NCBI GenBank assembly: GCA_030039165.1
Contig: JASHQM010000011.1
Span: 1 to 56,087, forward strand
Length of the DNA: 56,087 nucleotides
From: Candidatus Sulfotelmatobacter sp.
GTDB lineage: Bacteria > Acidobacteriota > Terriglobia > Terriglobales > Acidobacteriaceae
Direction: 5' to 3'
Under the pieces are notes generated by a model. That model was not told the origin of the DNA. It ran no database searches and saw nothing but the letters and a program-made list of their open reading frames with translations. The translations under genes were made by a program, and so were the position numbers. Below, piece by piece: positions 34,317-44,116 of the stretch (its first letter is position 1; every line of letters begins with the position of its first letter).

Positions 34317-34346
34317 GGTGCAACCACTAGGTATTCTCATCTGCCG

Positions 34347-35471
34347 TTAGAACGGGCGCGGAAGATTCAGCAACGTATACAAGCTGATCAAAGCCAGTAC
34401 GGGACCACCCCAGATCATCAGGGCGCACTTCCAGCCGAGGGAGTTGGCCAGTTCGCGCTGACTGCGCCAGGAAATGATGAAAGTCGGATTGTTCTTACCT
34501 TTCTTGAGCACGACGGAAGGGCGGGAATCAAAGTCGCCGAGTGCGGCGCTTGCGCTTGCAACCGACGGTGTCGGACCCACTCCGGCAGCGGCCCACGCGG
34601 CAGGATTAGTAATGCCTGCTTTCATGAGTGCAGCCGAAATTTTTTGCTGTTGAGTCATTTCGGCAGCCGGGGTTGGCGAAGGCTCGGGTGAAAGGCGGAT
34701 GACTTCTGCAGATCGCGTCCATGCGGCAGGTGGGGCGGCGATGCTTGCAGCTAAGCGATCATCGATATCGTAGTCGCGGGTCAGCGATCTGAAGGAAAAC
34801 CCGCTGCCTGCCGGGTTGAAGTTGAAAGCTCGGAGAAAACTTTCAGTGTTGTGCTCCTCGTCGAGTATCGGCTGCTGCGTAAGCTCGAGGCCGGTATTTT
34901 CGTCGAGAGTTCCGAGGATGAAGAGCGCGTTCTTCGGCTTGATGCAGAATTCTTCGACCTTGATTTTGTTGTGCGTGCTGACGCCGTGGCGCAGCAGAAA
35001 TTCGCGCACGTTGGGCGGGGCTTCCTGTTTGGTGGTGAAAAATCCGTCGCAGAATTCCTGTTGAAAGTCGCGATGCAGGTCGAGGTCGGCGCCGCGAGGA
35101 TCGATCATCACTTTGGCGGTATTGTCGTCGAGGAAGAATGGTACGTGCATGGACTCGCCCGCGACTTTCACCCATTGCTTGCTCTTGCCCTGTTGTTTCC
35201 ACTCCCAGGCAACAGTGCGGTAGTAGTAGCAGGCGCGTGTGGAGATGGGCGCGAGGAGCGTATACGGGCCGGCGGCGAGGCCGCTCACTTCGACCATCCC
35301 GAGTGATGCGCTTCGGATTTTTGAAAATGGCGTGTCGAGGATGAGCCGGCGGCGCTGAAGCAACCGGAAGCCTTGAATGAAGAGGTAGATGCCGGCGCAG
35401 AGTCCGATGACGGACCATAAATACAGCGGCACGGGTGAGTTCGTGCGAAACAACAGGGTGGCTGATGTCAC
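34347..35471 (-). CDS. GIDE-domain membrane protein (E3-ubiquitin-ligase-like family)
   Basis: A 374-residue membrane protein with a segment at about 13-37 (LYLWSVIGLCAGIYLF), a GIDE/BAM-type domain at about 90-250, a variable Ser/Pro/Ala-rich part and a second membrane segment near 347-370. The GIDE core shows ACYYYRTVAWEWKQQ, VKVAGESMHVPFFLDD and the terminal KNALFILGTLDE motif. Eukaryotic MUL1/MAPL shares this domain and adds a RING; here no RING or Cys/His cluster exists, so ligase activity is not expected despite the common database name. The start is a GTG at 35471 with a weak GGAA site. Role unknown; membrane-proximal stress or conflict roles have been proposed for the family. Confidence 0.78.
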   Translation of the reverse strand: MTSATLLFRTNSPVPLYLWSVIGLCAGIYLFIQGFRLLQRRRLILDTPFSKIRSASLGMVEVSGLAAGPYTLLAPISTRACYYYRTVAWEWKQQGKSKQWVKVAGESMHVPFFLDDNTAKVMIDPRGADLDLHRDFQQEFCDGFFTTKQEAPPNVREFLLRHGVSTHNKIKVEEFCIKPKNALFILGTLDENTGLELTQQPILDEEHNTESFLRAFNFNPAGSGFSFRSLTRDYDIDDRLAASIAAPPAAWTRSAEVIRLSPEPSPTPAAEMTQQQKISAALMKAGITNPAAWAAAGVGPTPSVASASAALGDFDSRPSVVLKKGKNNPTFIISWRSQRELANSLGWKCALMIWGGPVLALISLYTLLNLPRPF

Positions 35472-35627
35472 GATACGTTCCGCGGGCGTGCGTTGCGCCT
35501 GATACTGAGGCTAGGGCAGCGGGTGGAAGATGGCAGCAGAAAAGGGCGCGCGAGGCTTACGTTGGTAATTGGTGGGAAGGACCAGAAATAGTTTGCGACG
35601 CAGAGGCCCGGAAGCTCACAGGGCAGC

Positions 35628-36995
35628 TCACTGCATTGCGCGCCGGGGTTTGAGGAACTGATACGCAACCGTCAGTGCGGCGAAGAACGTCAATCCGCCC
35701 CAGGCGTTGATGCGCGTGGCAAAAAGCGTGTTCAGAATTGCGGCGGAAGCGAGCAGAAAGCCGACAATCGATCCGGGCATTCCGAGCGGCGAGCGTAAGG
35801 TCAAGGCGGCGAGTTGCTGTGGGCGAAGACGGCGGCGAAAGCTGATGTGAGCGGCTAGAGATACGGACCACGACAGAATCAGACCGGAGAAAGCCGCGCC
35901 CATGATGTAGACGAATGCGTCCTTCGGCGCCCAATATTCGATGAGCAGTGCCGTGACGATTCCCCAGGATGAAACCAGCAGCGCGGCGCGGGGCGATCCC
36001 GCTGCGTTGAGTTTTCCGAGTGCGGCCGGCGCCCAGCCGGTGCGGCCCATAGAAAAGAGCAGGCGCGAGCAGACATAGAGCTTGGCGTTGGCTCCTGAGA
36101 GCGCGGCGGTGAGAACCACGAAGTTCATGAAGAAAGCTGCCGCCGGAATGTGAGCCATGCGGAGCACGCTGACGAAGGGGCTCTCTGAGACTCCGGCATG
36201 GTTCCAGGGCATCACGCCCACGAGAATCGTGATGGCCCCGAGGTAAACACCGATGAGCATGAATACCGTCAAGCGGGTGGCGCGGGGAATGTCTTGGGCG
36301 GAATGTGATTCGCCGGTAGTGACGGAGAGCATTTCGATTCCACCAAAAGCGTAGATGGCCCAGAAAACCCCAAGCATGGGCGCGAAAGGGCCTTTTGGGA
36401 AAAATCCTCCCTGGGTGGCGTATTGCGGCGCGACGCGGCCGCTGCTGAGCAGCGCCGCGCCAGCCAGAATGAAGGCGACGATGGTCGCGAACTTGATCAT
36501 CGACAGCCAGAACTCAAAGCGCCCATAAGAATGAACCTCGCGCAGATTTATAAAGAGTAAAAGACCGGAGAATATGACAACCCATGTCATGCCGGGTACG
36601 GCCGGGAACCAGTAACCCATGTAGGAAGCCGAGGCCGTAAGTTCAGCGCCGATCGAAAAGGCGAGTGCGGCCCAGTAAGCGGAACGGCAGAGAAATCCGA
36701 AATACGGACTCAAGTAAAGCTCGCCGTAAAGGCCGAATGATCCGGCGGCGGGATGTACGCTGGCCATTTCACCCAGCGCCATGCCGACCGTGTAGGCGAT
36801 GAACGCGGCCACGATATAGCTACAGATGATGGCCGGCCCAGCCAGTTCGAGGGCGGCTGCCGACCCGAGGAGAAGGCCCGTGCCAATGGAGCCGCCGACG
36901 GCGACCATGGTCATTTGTCCAGCAGTCAAGCGGCGGTGCAGGCCCTTCTCGTGAGCGATGGAGTCGTTCAGTTGCTCGCCGGGTGCGACGGACAT
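35628..36995 (-). CDS. Amino acid permease (APC superfamily)
   Basis: A 455-residue permease with about 12 membrane segments. The APC signature GLHRRLTAGQMTMVAVGGSIGTGLL opens the protein in pieces: RRLTAGQM then GGSIGTGLLLGS, the unwound helix 1 that contacts substrate. Further motifs are YTVGMALGEMAS, IYAFGGIEMLSVTTGES (helix 6 unwound region) and ANAKLYVCSRLLFSMGR. It resembles the aromatic or general amino-acid transporters of the AAT family. I chose the ATG at 36995; the frame is open to a GTG at 37037. Neighbours are unrelated, so no operon is inferred. Confidence 0.9.
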   Translation of the reverse strand: MSVAPGEQLNDSIAHEKGLHRRLTAGQMTMVAVGGSIGTGLLLGSAAALELAGPAIICSYIVAAFIAYTVGMALGEMASVHPAAGSFGLYGELYLSPYFGFLCRSAYWAALAFSIGAELTASASYMGYWFPAVPGMTWVVIFSGLLLFINLREVHSYGRFEFWLSMIKFATIVAFILAGAALLSSGRVAPQYATQGGFFPKGPFAPMLGVFWAIYAFGGIEMLSVTTGESHSAQDIPRATRLTVFMLIGVYLGAITILVGVMPWNHAGVSESPFVSVLRMAHIPAAAFFMNFVVLTAALSGANAKLYVCSRLLFSMGRTGWAPAALGKLNAAGSPRAALLVSSWGIVTALLIEYWAPKDAFVYIMGAAFSGLILSWSVSLAAHISFRRRLRPQQLAALTLRSPLGMPGSIVGFLLASAAILNTLFATRINAWGGLTFFAALTVAYQFLKPRRAMQ

Positions 36996-37214
36996 GCGTG
37001 GAAGATAACAGAAAAACGTTTCAGGACGAAGGCTCACTCGTAGTCACGCAGCTCAGGAAGTTTGAGACATATTCTTACAGGCGTTATGCCGAGCGGAGCC
37101 GTTCTTCAGGCGGAGCGATGATCTCTCGCAGAGTGACTCGTTGAACTGCACCCGAGATCCCTCGCCCCGCCAGTGAAAGCGGGGCTTCGGAATGACGAAA
37201 GCCTCACGAGACCT

Positions 37215-39341
37215 CTAGTGGCGATGTCTTCCCGGCAGCGGCGCCGGTCCGCCGGCCATTCTCCACGACCACATCAAGAATGAGGTCGAGGTCAGGTCGA
37301 TCGCGGGTTCGGTTGTGCTGTAGGACTGCATGTTGTCGCGGTAGACGGCTACGTTAGCGCCGTTATACGTGCCGTCATTGCCATTGAAGATGGCGAAAGT
37401 GTCGACTCCGTTCTTGGGACACAGGATCATTCCGGACACTACCCCAGAAGTGGCCGCGTTTGCCGGGCCCTCCGAGGCTGCTCCCCACAGAACCGGCGTA
37501 CCGCCGGCGGTTCCATTCAGCGCCCCTGCCAAATTTGCTACCTGATGCTGAATACAGTTGGGGAAAGTTGTGCCATCGCCGACGATGAAAGACGATCCCC
37601 ATGAGTTGGCGCCGAGAATATTGGCGAGCCAGCGTTGCGAATATGTGTTGTAAACGCTTTTGCCGGTGAGGTAATAGAGTTCGCTGGCCATGACGGAGAG
37701 TCCGGCACCATGTGAAGTGGTGTCGCCATCTTGCCACGGCACTCCGAAGCCCCAAACGTCTTGTCCCGCCTGCGCGATGGCGACATTCATCTGGCTTTCA
37801 AGCGCGGTGAGCATGATGGCTTGATTTACTGCCAGGCCGCTGGGATTTCCGGCAAGTCCTAACGCGCGGTACAACTCGAAGTGCGCCAGGCCGCTCACGT
37901 CGTAGAGATTGAGTGTATCTTCGTTTCCCGTGTCGTAGATTTTAGTGACGTAGTTCTTGGCATAATGCGCCGCATCGGCGAGATAGGTGATTGGATCCGT
38001 GATAGGCAGATCTGTGGGCAGATTGCCGCCTGCTGATTGCAGCGCAATATACAGCTCCGCCGCGCCCAGTTCCATGTCGTCGTCCCAGACAGTTTCGGGG
38101 TAGCCGTCGAAGGGGATGATCGTTTGCAGGCATCCCGAGGCGCACGTGCCACCGTAAACCGCTGCCGCCGGATCGGCCAACGATGTATTGGCCAGTGCGA
38201 ATACGCTTTCTGCGTAGAGAAGCGCATGATCGGCCGCGACAGGATTCGAGGTACGGTGGAGCTGGTAGTACACGGCGAAGTCTGCTGCTAAACGGCCCGC
38301 CAGATTCGGGCTGATCTGCGAGCCTGCCGGCGCAGAGATAAACACTGGACGGTAGCAGATGTATAAGTAGTCGCTGCTGCAGCCTTCGTAGTCGTCGGCG
38401 GCCTGCGGCAGAGTCCAGATGTCGTACTCGGTCTCTAGGTTCTGGAAGTGCTGCCAGTCCTGGCTGTTGTCGACCTGATAGTAGAGCGTTTTCGTGCTGT
38501 CGTCCCACATTTTCGCTAGCCAATCGATACCGAACTGGGCTTCCGCAGTGAAGTCGGATGACTCAGGCGCACCTGCGGCATTGCCTGCGTATGAAACCGA
38601 TGCGGGCGGTGCTGGCGGTTTGTTAGGAGCCAATGGCCCCATTTGCTTTGGGAAATCACGAATGCCGATCTCCATCAGCGCGACCGTATAGCTGGTCGTC
38701 TCCACATATTTCATGTAGTCGCCGGCGTCCCACCAACCGCCTGATCCGTTGACGACGGCGCCGGTGGACGTGAGCGGCGTTCCCTTGGTGGTGATCAGGT
38801 CGTTAGAGTTCAACGGCGGCGTGTCGTAAACGGTGGCGCTTTCATCATTCAGGTGCCCGGGCGCACTGCGCAGCGCGTTTGGAATGTAATCGGGGCCATC
38901 GCGTTCCGTTTCGTAAAACCATAACGTGTTCAGGAGCAACCCGGGGTAAAGAACATCGGGGATGTCGACAGCAAATTGGGGTGAGGTCGCGTCGACAGGG
39001 CCGGTTACCGAAATCGAATAAACGTCGCCGCCGGGGACGGTGAAGCTGAGGGAGTAGACGTCGTAGCTCAACTTCTTGCTGTTGCTCCAGGTGCCGAGCA
39101 GGGTGCCGATCGAAGCGGAATAAACGCTGACGCCTTTGGAATTGATGACGCTAAAAGTCGCGCCTGATTCGGACGCCGTAGACATCAGATAAGCCTGGAA
39201 GGGCGTGTTGGCCGTTTCATACCCAGCCTGGCTGACGCGAACGTAGGCGGAGTTGGAGGCAATGGCAGGGAGTGCGGCGCAAAGGAGAGGAAGAAATAGA
39301 GCAAGAAATCGGGAAAAACGGCCACATCGGCGGAAAAGCAT
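37215..39341 (-). CDS. Glycoside hydrolase family 9 cellulase-like enzyme
   Basis: A 708-residue exported enzyme. A signal peptide (cleavage near AIASNS) leads to an N-terminal Ig-like cellulase domain (about 30-125, VRVSQAGYET start). A GH9 (alpha/alpha)6 barrel follows. Catalytic features are D205 and D208 in GGWWDAGDYMKY, which hold the base, and the acid E678 in STTEPAIDL. Between them the conserved NILGANSWGSSFIVGDG and QHQVANL segments replace the more usual NP-x-G-x-S and PHHR forms, so substrate binding may differ. A strong AAGGAG site precedes ATG 39341. Likely attacks cellulose or another beta-glucan outside the cell. Confidence 0.9.
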   Translation of the reverse strand: MLFRRCGRFSRFLALFLPLLCAALPAIASNSAYVRVSQAGYETANTPFQAYLMSTASESGATFSVINSKGVSVYSASIGTLLGTWSNSKKLSYDVYSLSFTVPGGDVYSISVTGPVDATSPQFAVDIPDVLYPGLLLNTLWFYETERDGPDYIPNALRSAPGHLNDESATVYDTPPLNSNDLITTKGTPLTSTGAVVNGSGGWWDAGDYMKYVETTSYTVALMEIGIRDFPKQMGPLAPNKPPAPPASVSYAGNAAGAPESSDFTAEAQFGIDWLAKMWDDSTKTLYYQVDNSQDWQHFQNLETEYDIWTLPQAADDYEGCSSDYLYICYRPVFISAPAGSQISPNLAGRLAADFAVYYQLHRTSNPVAADHALLYAESVFALANTSLADPAAAVYGGTCASGCLQTIIPFDGYPETVWDDDMELGAAELYIALQSAGGNLPTDLPITDPITYLADAAHYAKNYVTKIYDTGNEDTLNLYDVSGLAHFELYRALGLAGNPSGLAVNQAIMLTALESQMNVAIAQAGQDVWGFGVPWQDGDTTSHGAGLSVMASELYYLTGKSVYNTYSQRWLANILGANSWGSSFIVGDGTTFPNCIQHQVANLAGALNGTAGGTPVLWGAASEGPANAATSGVVSGMILCPKNGVDTFAIFNGNDGTYNGANVAVYRDNMQSYSTTEPAIDLTSTSFLMWSWRMAGGPAPLPGRHRH

Positions 39342-39815
39342 AGCGACTCTCCTTCAACTTGCGGCCAGAGGGGGCAATGCGTGGAGATTTCAGGTTCAGC
39401 AAGTTCCGGTGAGCGGCTTCACTGAAACCATTTAATAAAACGGATGAATATTACCATCGGTCGCAGCCGGCGTTCAAGCTGACTGGGTGATCGGTAGCGG
39501 CTCTACGCGAAACTTGACCGCGAGTGTTGGGTGCATGGCGTCATCCTGATCGCAGCTGTTGCTCCGGCGGAGCGAGGGATTTCGCCGCCCACAGATCGTT
39601 GGGTATCAGATTCTTCTTCCCCGCAGATGAAAACGCGGGCTTTCGGGGTGCTCTCAGCTATGGTGGATTTTACTGAGCCACTACGGTGGACGGGTAACTT
39701 TCGTAATCGCGCCTAGCCCTTCAGAATTGCTGGGGTACAGAGCGGCTCCTAGAATCGAAGCAGGCGGGAGTCTGCCCTAACGGCAGGCGGTCCCGGCTCC
39801 GCCTAAACCATCCCG
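39342..39815. other. Intergenic region, 474 bases
   Basis: Lies between the divergent GH9 and TPR-GAF genes. The 39.53-39.72 kb part has repeat-like text (GGATTTCGCCGCCCACAGATC, then GAAAACGCGGGCTTTCGGGG) typical of dispersed acidobacterial elements. The open frame through it is not called. No tRNA or terminator is seen. Confidence 0.4.
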
Positions 39816-42401
39816 ATGCCAGAGATCACAAAACGTCCTGAGCGAGCCGAAGTGGCCAAGCGCATCGAGCGTGCCGAAAAGCTGCTGCAAAAGGGCAAGG
39901 CGGCCGAGGCGCTGGAAGAGTACCTGGCGGCCCTGCACGACGATCCCGAAAACGACACGGTGCGGCAGCTGGCGGCGGATTTGTGTTTATCGCAGAACCG
40001 CACACACGACGCCGTGCGATTGCTTGGCGATCTGTTTGAGCGCCAGGTGGCTGCCGGAGACGCGACTAAGGCCAGCCTTACCTACAAGAAACTGGCAAGG
40101 CACGGAACACCGACATGGGACCAGAAGTTCAGGTTTGGCCAGTTGCTGGAAGGATCGAACAAGAAGCTTGCCGTGGGGACTTATGAGTCGGCGTTGGGTG
40201 ACCTGGCCAAGTCAGGCAACAAAAAAGATGCCTTGCAGGTGCTGGCGCGGGTGGTGGCGCTGGAACCGACACAGGCAAATTATCAGCGTGTGGGCGAATT
40301 GTGCTCGGAATTGGGCGAGAACAAGGCGGCGGCAGACGCATTTATGCGCGCGGCCAAACTGGCAGCTGATGCAGGAGCCGATCCGGCGCGGTGGTACGAA
40401 CGCGCTTATCAGGAAGATTCTTCGGACGAAGGCATCACCCTGGCGTATGGCAAGAGTTTGCTGACTCAGGGCCAGATTGGCGCCGCCATCTTCATTCTGG
40501 AGCCTCAGGTTTTGGCGGGAAAGAAATCGCCGCAAATGCGGGAGATTTACGGGGAGGCGCTGCTGGCCGCGGGAAGATACGCAGAAGCGGAGCCGCTGGT
40601 ATGGGAGTTTTTTGAGCAGAACCCCAATCGCGAGGCCCAAGTGACGGCGTTGATCGGGCAGTTGATGGATTCTGAGCAGGATGAATCTGCGGTCGCGCTG
40701 GCACGCAAGCTTGGCCAATTCCATGCCAAGCGTGGCGAACGGCGTCAGTTTCTCGGGGTGATCCAGGAAATTACGGCGAAACGGAAGTCGACGCCGCAAA
40801 TGCTGGAGTTCCTGAGCGAGTTGTTCAACGCCGCCAACCGCGAGGGCGATTACTGCCAGACCCTGCTGAAGTTGTTTGACGTCTACGCGGGCACGGGAAA
40901 GTTTGCCAAGGCGGCGGAGTGCCTGGACCGCGCGGCTGAAGTCGACCCTTATGATTCGGGGCACGCGAAGCGGCTGGAGTTGCTGAACGGAAAGATCGAC
41001 GCCAATAAGTTCAAGGAGATTTCCGCGCGCTTTACGTCAACCGCTCCCAGCGAGGCGCAGAAACGCATTGAGCACGAGGCGACGCTGGGCGCTTCGACTT
41101 TGCAGGACTTGATGTTGCAAGCCGAGATCCTGGTGCAGTACGGAATGCGCAACAAGGCTGTCGAGCGGCTGCAAAGAATCCAGGAACTGTTTCCGCGGGA
41201 GGAAGAACGCAACGAGGATTTGCAGCGGCTCTATATGTCGGCGGGGATGACGCCGACATATGCGGGCTCGGCGCCGTTGCCGCAAGCTGCAGCACAAGCT
41301 TCTGTTAGCGCGCCTGCCGCGGCGGCTCCAGTTGCCGCGAGCGATCCGGCTGCCGAGATGCGCAACGTTACGCGCGTGGCCGAAATTACACGCAAGTTGT
41401 ATCACCAGGGAACGGCAAAGGCGGTGCTCACGACCGCGGTGAATGAGATCGGGGCGCACTGGGAAGTCTCGCGCTGCGCGGCCATGATGCGCACCAAGGG
41501 CTCGGCGCCCACAGCAATCGAGGAATTCTGCGGCAAAAGCGCAAGGCCTGGAACCGAAAATACGCTCAAGCAGGTTATGTGCGCGCTGCATGACGCATCG
41601 GCAGAAGAAGCTCTCAATATCGCGGACGTGCAGAAGGATCTTGAGCTCGATAAAGTCGCCAAAGCAGTTGCCGAGTTGGGCGCGACCTCGGTACTTGCTT
41701 TTCCCCTGACCAACGGCGACGATTCCGTTGGATTACTGGCATTAATGCACAACAAGCCACGGGCATGGCCAACCGCGGATACTCTTGTGCTGAAAACGCT
41801 GGCCGACCAGATGGTGATTGCGCTCAACAATGCCGGCTTGCGGCGGCTGGTGAAGAATCTTTCGGTGACGGATGAGAAATCCGGCCTGCTGAAGCGCAGT
41901 TCTTATCTTGATCTGCTGCTGGCGGAGACGAAGCGTGCCGTGCAGAACGCGTCGACTTTGTCGGTACTGCTGATGCAGTTTGGGCGCAGCGCGGCGCTGA
42001 TCAAAGAATACGGCGAAGCCGCGGTCGAAGCGGCAATGGAAAAAGTTGGGCAGCAGTTCGCCGCCAATATCCGGACGAACGATCTAGCATTCCGCTATGA
42101 CACAGCCACCATCGCGATCATTCTCGGAGACACGGCCGAAAAAGAGGGGCTGTTGGCGATCGAGAAGCTGCGCAAAACGATCGCGGGCGTACGCATTGCC
42201 GCAAAAGACGGAAGTGCAGGGCACCCAATGGAGTTCTCGGCGGGGTTGGCGGAGGCGGTAGGGCGGGAAAGCTATGATCCCGTGGACATCGTGACGGAAG
42301 TGATCAACCGCGCCGACCACGCGCTGGCAACTTCGTTAAGTCAGGGGCCGGGGAAAGTTGTGGCGGAAAAACCGGCGCTGGCCGCGGGAGCCGTGGCATA
42401 G
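39816..42401 (+). CDS. TPR-GAF protein with degenerate GGDEF domain
   Basis: An 861-residue cytosolic protein. Residues about 14-480 form TPR/helical repeats (AEKLLQKGKAAEALEEYLAAL, then many pairs such as YGEALLAAGRYAEAEPLVWE). An Ala/Pro linker follows (about 485-520). A GAF-like sensor domain (about 525-680) ends in LADQMVIALNNA, and a GGDEF-fold domain (about 685-845) closes the protein. The last has lost its active site: the D-x-L-T-G-L motif is DEKSGLLKR, and the GGDEF signature is RYDTA (near 760), so cyclic-di-GMP synthesis is not expected. Likely a signalling scaffold. A degenerate domain could still bind GTP or c-di-GMP. Confidence 0.82.
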   Translation: MPEITKRPERAEVAKRIERAEKLLQKGKAAEALEEYLAALHDDPENDTVRQLAADLCLSQNRTHDAVRLLGDLFERQVAAGDATKASLTYKKLARHGTPTWDQKFRFGQLLEGSNKKLAVGTYESALGDLAKSGNKKDALQVLARVVALEPTQANYQRVGELCSELGENKAAADAFMRAAKLAADAGADPARWYERAYQEDSSDEGITLAYGKSLLTQGQIGAAIFILEPQVLAGKKSPQMREIYGEALLAAGRYAEAEPLVWEFFEQNPNREAQVTALIGQLMDSEQDESAVALARKLGQFHAKRGERRQFLGVIQEITAKRKSTPQMLEFLSELFNAANREGDYCQTLLKLFDVYAGTGKFAKAAECLDRAAEVDPYDSGHAKRLELLNGKIDANKFKEISARFTSTAPSEAQKRIEHEATLGASTLQDLMLQAEILVQYGMRNKAVERLQRIQELFPREEERNEDLQRLYMSAGMTPTYAGSAPLPQAAAQASVSAPAAAAPVAASDPAAEMRNVTRVAEITRKLYHQGTAKAVLTTAVNEIGAHWEVSRCAAMMRTKGSAPTAIEEFCGKSARPGTENTLKQVMCALHDASAEEALNIADVQKDLELDKVAKAVAELGATSVLAFPLTNGDDSVGLLALMHNKPRAWPTADTLVLKTLADQMVIALNNAGLRRLVKNLSVTDEKSGLLKRSSYLDLLLAETKRAVQNASTLSVLLMQFGRSAALIKEYGEAAVEAAMEKVGQQFAANIRTNDLAFRYDTATIAIILGDTAEKEGLLAIEKLRKTIAGVRIAAKDGSAGHPMEFSAGLAEAVGRESYDPVDIVTEVINRADHALATSLSQGPGKVVAEKPALAAGAVA

Positions 42402-42413
42402 ATTTTGGTCTGC

Positions 42414-42789
42414 TCATCGACTCTTGCGCGATCCAGGACGCTGCGGCCTCTTATCAATTGTCCAACCAAATTCCTTGGCCATTCTGAGAACGTCCCTCTT
42501 TCTTGCTCTAAGGTCCCTTGCAGGATCAATCCGGTATCGATGAGCGGGTTCGTCGACGGAGTGAGCTTCGACGATCTTGATCCGCAGCTCGTCGTCAGCC
42601 TTCAGCTTTCGTTCCCGTATCCATGAGACATTCTCCTTGTCAGGGCTGGCAAGGCCGCCCAGATAAAGGGTAAGCCCGGTGAAATCCGTTTTTCCGACCC
42701 ACGTTACGTGAGCGGACAGCACGCCTTGTTCGCCGACGCCCCGCAACGCAGAGCTTTTTGTTGTTCAGATAAACCTCAAACACGTGCAT
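42414..42789 (-). pseudogene. Small conserved protein interrupted by a one-base insertion
   Basis: Reading from ATG 42789 gives MHVFEVYLNNKKLCVAG, then the phase must shift at the four-C run 42739-42742 (extra base) to continue as VGEQGVLSAHVTWVG, LYLGGLASPDKENVSW and KADDELRIKIVEAHSVDEP. Together these make a 124-residue protein. I recall a short family with the same layout (L-C-V-A-G-x-G-x-x-G-V-L...L-x-V-G-G-L...D-E-(I/L)-x-I-R-(I/V)-V-E), of unknown function. The split is either a real inactivating frameshift, programmed frameshifting or a sequencing error. The second half alone is still open from TTG 42746. Confidence 0.7.
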
Positions 42790-42888
42790 AATGCATGGAT
42801 TTTACTCGCGCGAGATTACGCTGCTACACTAATTGGTTTCACCATCTCATTTGATCCGCACTGAGTACGTGATCTGTCAGGAATCATC

Positions 42889-44088
42889 ATGCTGAAAGCA
42901 GGGGATATTGCGATTGTCAGCGGCGCTCGCACGCCTTTTGGGCGCTATTGCGGCAAGCTGAAAGACTATACGGCGCAGGAGTTGGGCGCGGTCGCGGCCA
43001 AGGCAGCGATAGAGCGCGCAGGTGTCGAGGCCAAGGAATTTGATCATGCCGTGTTCGGCAACGCGCAGCAGACTTCGGGTGATGCGCTTTATGGCGCGCG
43101 CCACGTGGGGTTGCGCGCGGGGCTGCCGATTGAAACTCCGGCTCTGACGGTGAACCGGCTGTGTGGCTCGGGGATGCAGTCAATTGTGAGTGCCGCGCAG
43201 ATGATTCAGACGGACGAAGCGAAGATTGTCCTCGCGGGCGGCATGGAAGCAATGTCGCAGGCGCCGTTTGCAATTCGCGGGCGCGATGGGTTCACGCTTT
43301 CGCCTGGAGGGAAGCTGGAAGATTCGCTGATGGTGGCGCTGCTTGATAGTTATTGCGGCTTGTACATGGCGAACACGGCCGAGCTGCTCGGGTCGGAGCA
43401 CGGCATCACGCGGCAGATGCAGGATGAGCTGGCGCTGCGCTCGCAGCAGAATGCCGAGGCGGCGTATAAAGCTGGGCGCATCCAGGAAGAGCTGGTTGCG
43501 GTGCCGCTGCGGAATTCGAAGGGTGAGGCGACGGGTGAGCAGCTAACTGAGGATGACCATCGGCGTCCGCAGACGACGATGGAGGCACTGGCGAAGTTGA
43601 AGGCTTCGTTCGGCAAGAATGGGACTGTGACGGCCGGCAACGCGAGCGGCATTGTCGATGGCGGGGCGGCGGTGGTGATGATGTCGATTGAAGAAGCGCG
43701 CAAGCGGAACATCGAGCCGCTGGGGCGGATTGTGAGCTGGGGAATCGCCGGAGTTGAGCCGAAGGTGATGGGGCGCGGTCCGGTGCCGGCGACGAAGATT
43801 GCGCTGCAGAAGGCTGGGCTGTCTTTGGATTACATCGATCTGATTGAAGTGAACGAGGCGTTTGCGGCGCAGTATCTGGCGGTGGAAAAAGAGCTGGGGC
43901 TGGATCGCGAGAAGGTGAATGTGAATGGCGGAGCGATTGCGCTGGGGCATCCGCTGGGCGCGACCGGCACCCGGTTGGTGATTACGCTGCTGTATGAGTT
44001 GCGGCGGCGGAAGAAGAAGTATGGGCTGGCTACGGCGTGTATTGGCGGGGGACAAGGGATTGCGATGGTGGTGGAGAGCATGAATTAA
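42889..44088 (+). CDS. Acetyl-CoA acetyltransferase (thiolase)
   Basis: A 399-residue thiolase of the acetoacetyl-CoA (biosynthetic) type. Nucleophile C92 is in LCGSGMQ, H354 in GHPLGATG and the acid-base C384 in [15 protein letters not shown] and NEAFAAQ are also intact. It condenses two acetyl-CoA to acetoacetyl-CoA or cleaves the product. A 3-hydroxyacyl-CoA dehydrogenase gene follows 0.9 kb downstream and an enoyl-CoA hydratase gene 3.3 kb downstream, so together they cover the three interconversions from acetyl-CoA to crotonyl-CoA. AGGAA lies upstream of the ATG. Role is either C4 synthesis (storage polymer or butyrate-type) or short-chain oxidation. Confidence 0.95.
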   Translation: MLKAGDIAIVSGARTPFGRYCGKLKDYTAQELGAVAAKAAIERAGVEAKEFDHAVFGNAQQTSGDALYGARHVGLRAGLPIETPALTVNRLCGSGMQSIVSAAQMIQTDEAKIVLAGGMEAMSQAPFAIRGRDGFTLSPGGKLEDSLMVALLDSYCGLYMANTAELLGSEHGITRQMQDELALRSQQNAEAAYKAGRIQEELVAVPLRNSKGEATGEQLTEDDHRRPQTTMEALAKLKASFGKNGTVTAGNASGIVDGGAAVVMMSIEEARKRNIEPLGRIVSWGIAGVEPKVMGRGPVPATKIALQKAGLSLDYIDLIEVNEAFAAQYLAVEKELGLDREKVNVNGGAIALGHPLGATGTRLVITLLYELRRRKKKYGLATACIGGGQGIAMVVESMN

Positions 44089-44116
44089 GATTCCGTTTTG
44101 TTGGGGATGTTTGCTG

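Noticed and set aside
39720..39815. Possible tRNA-like fold upstream of the TPR-GAF gene
   Set aside because: Stems are short and no T-loop or anticodon arm consensus was found.
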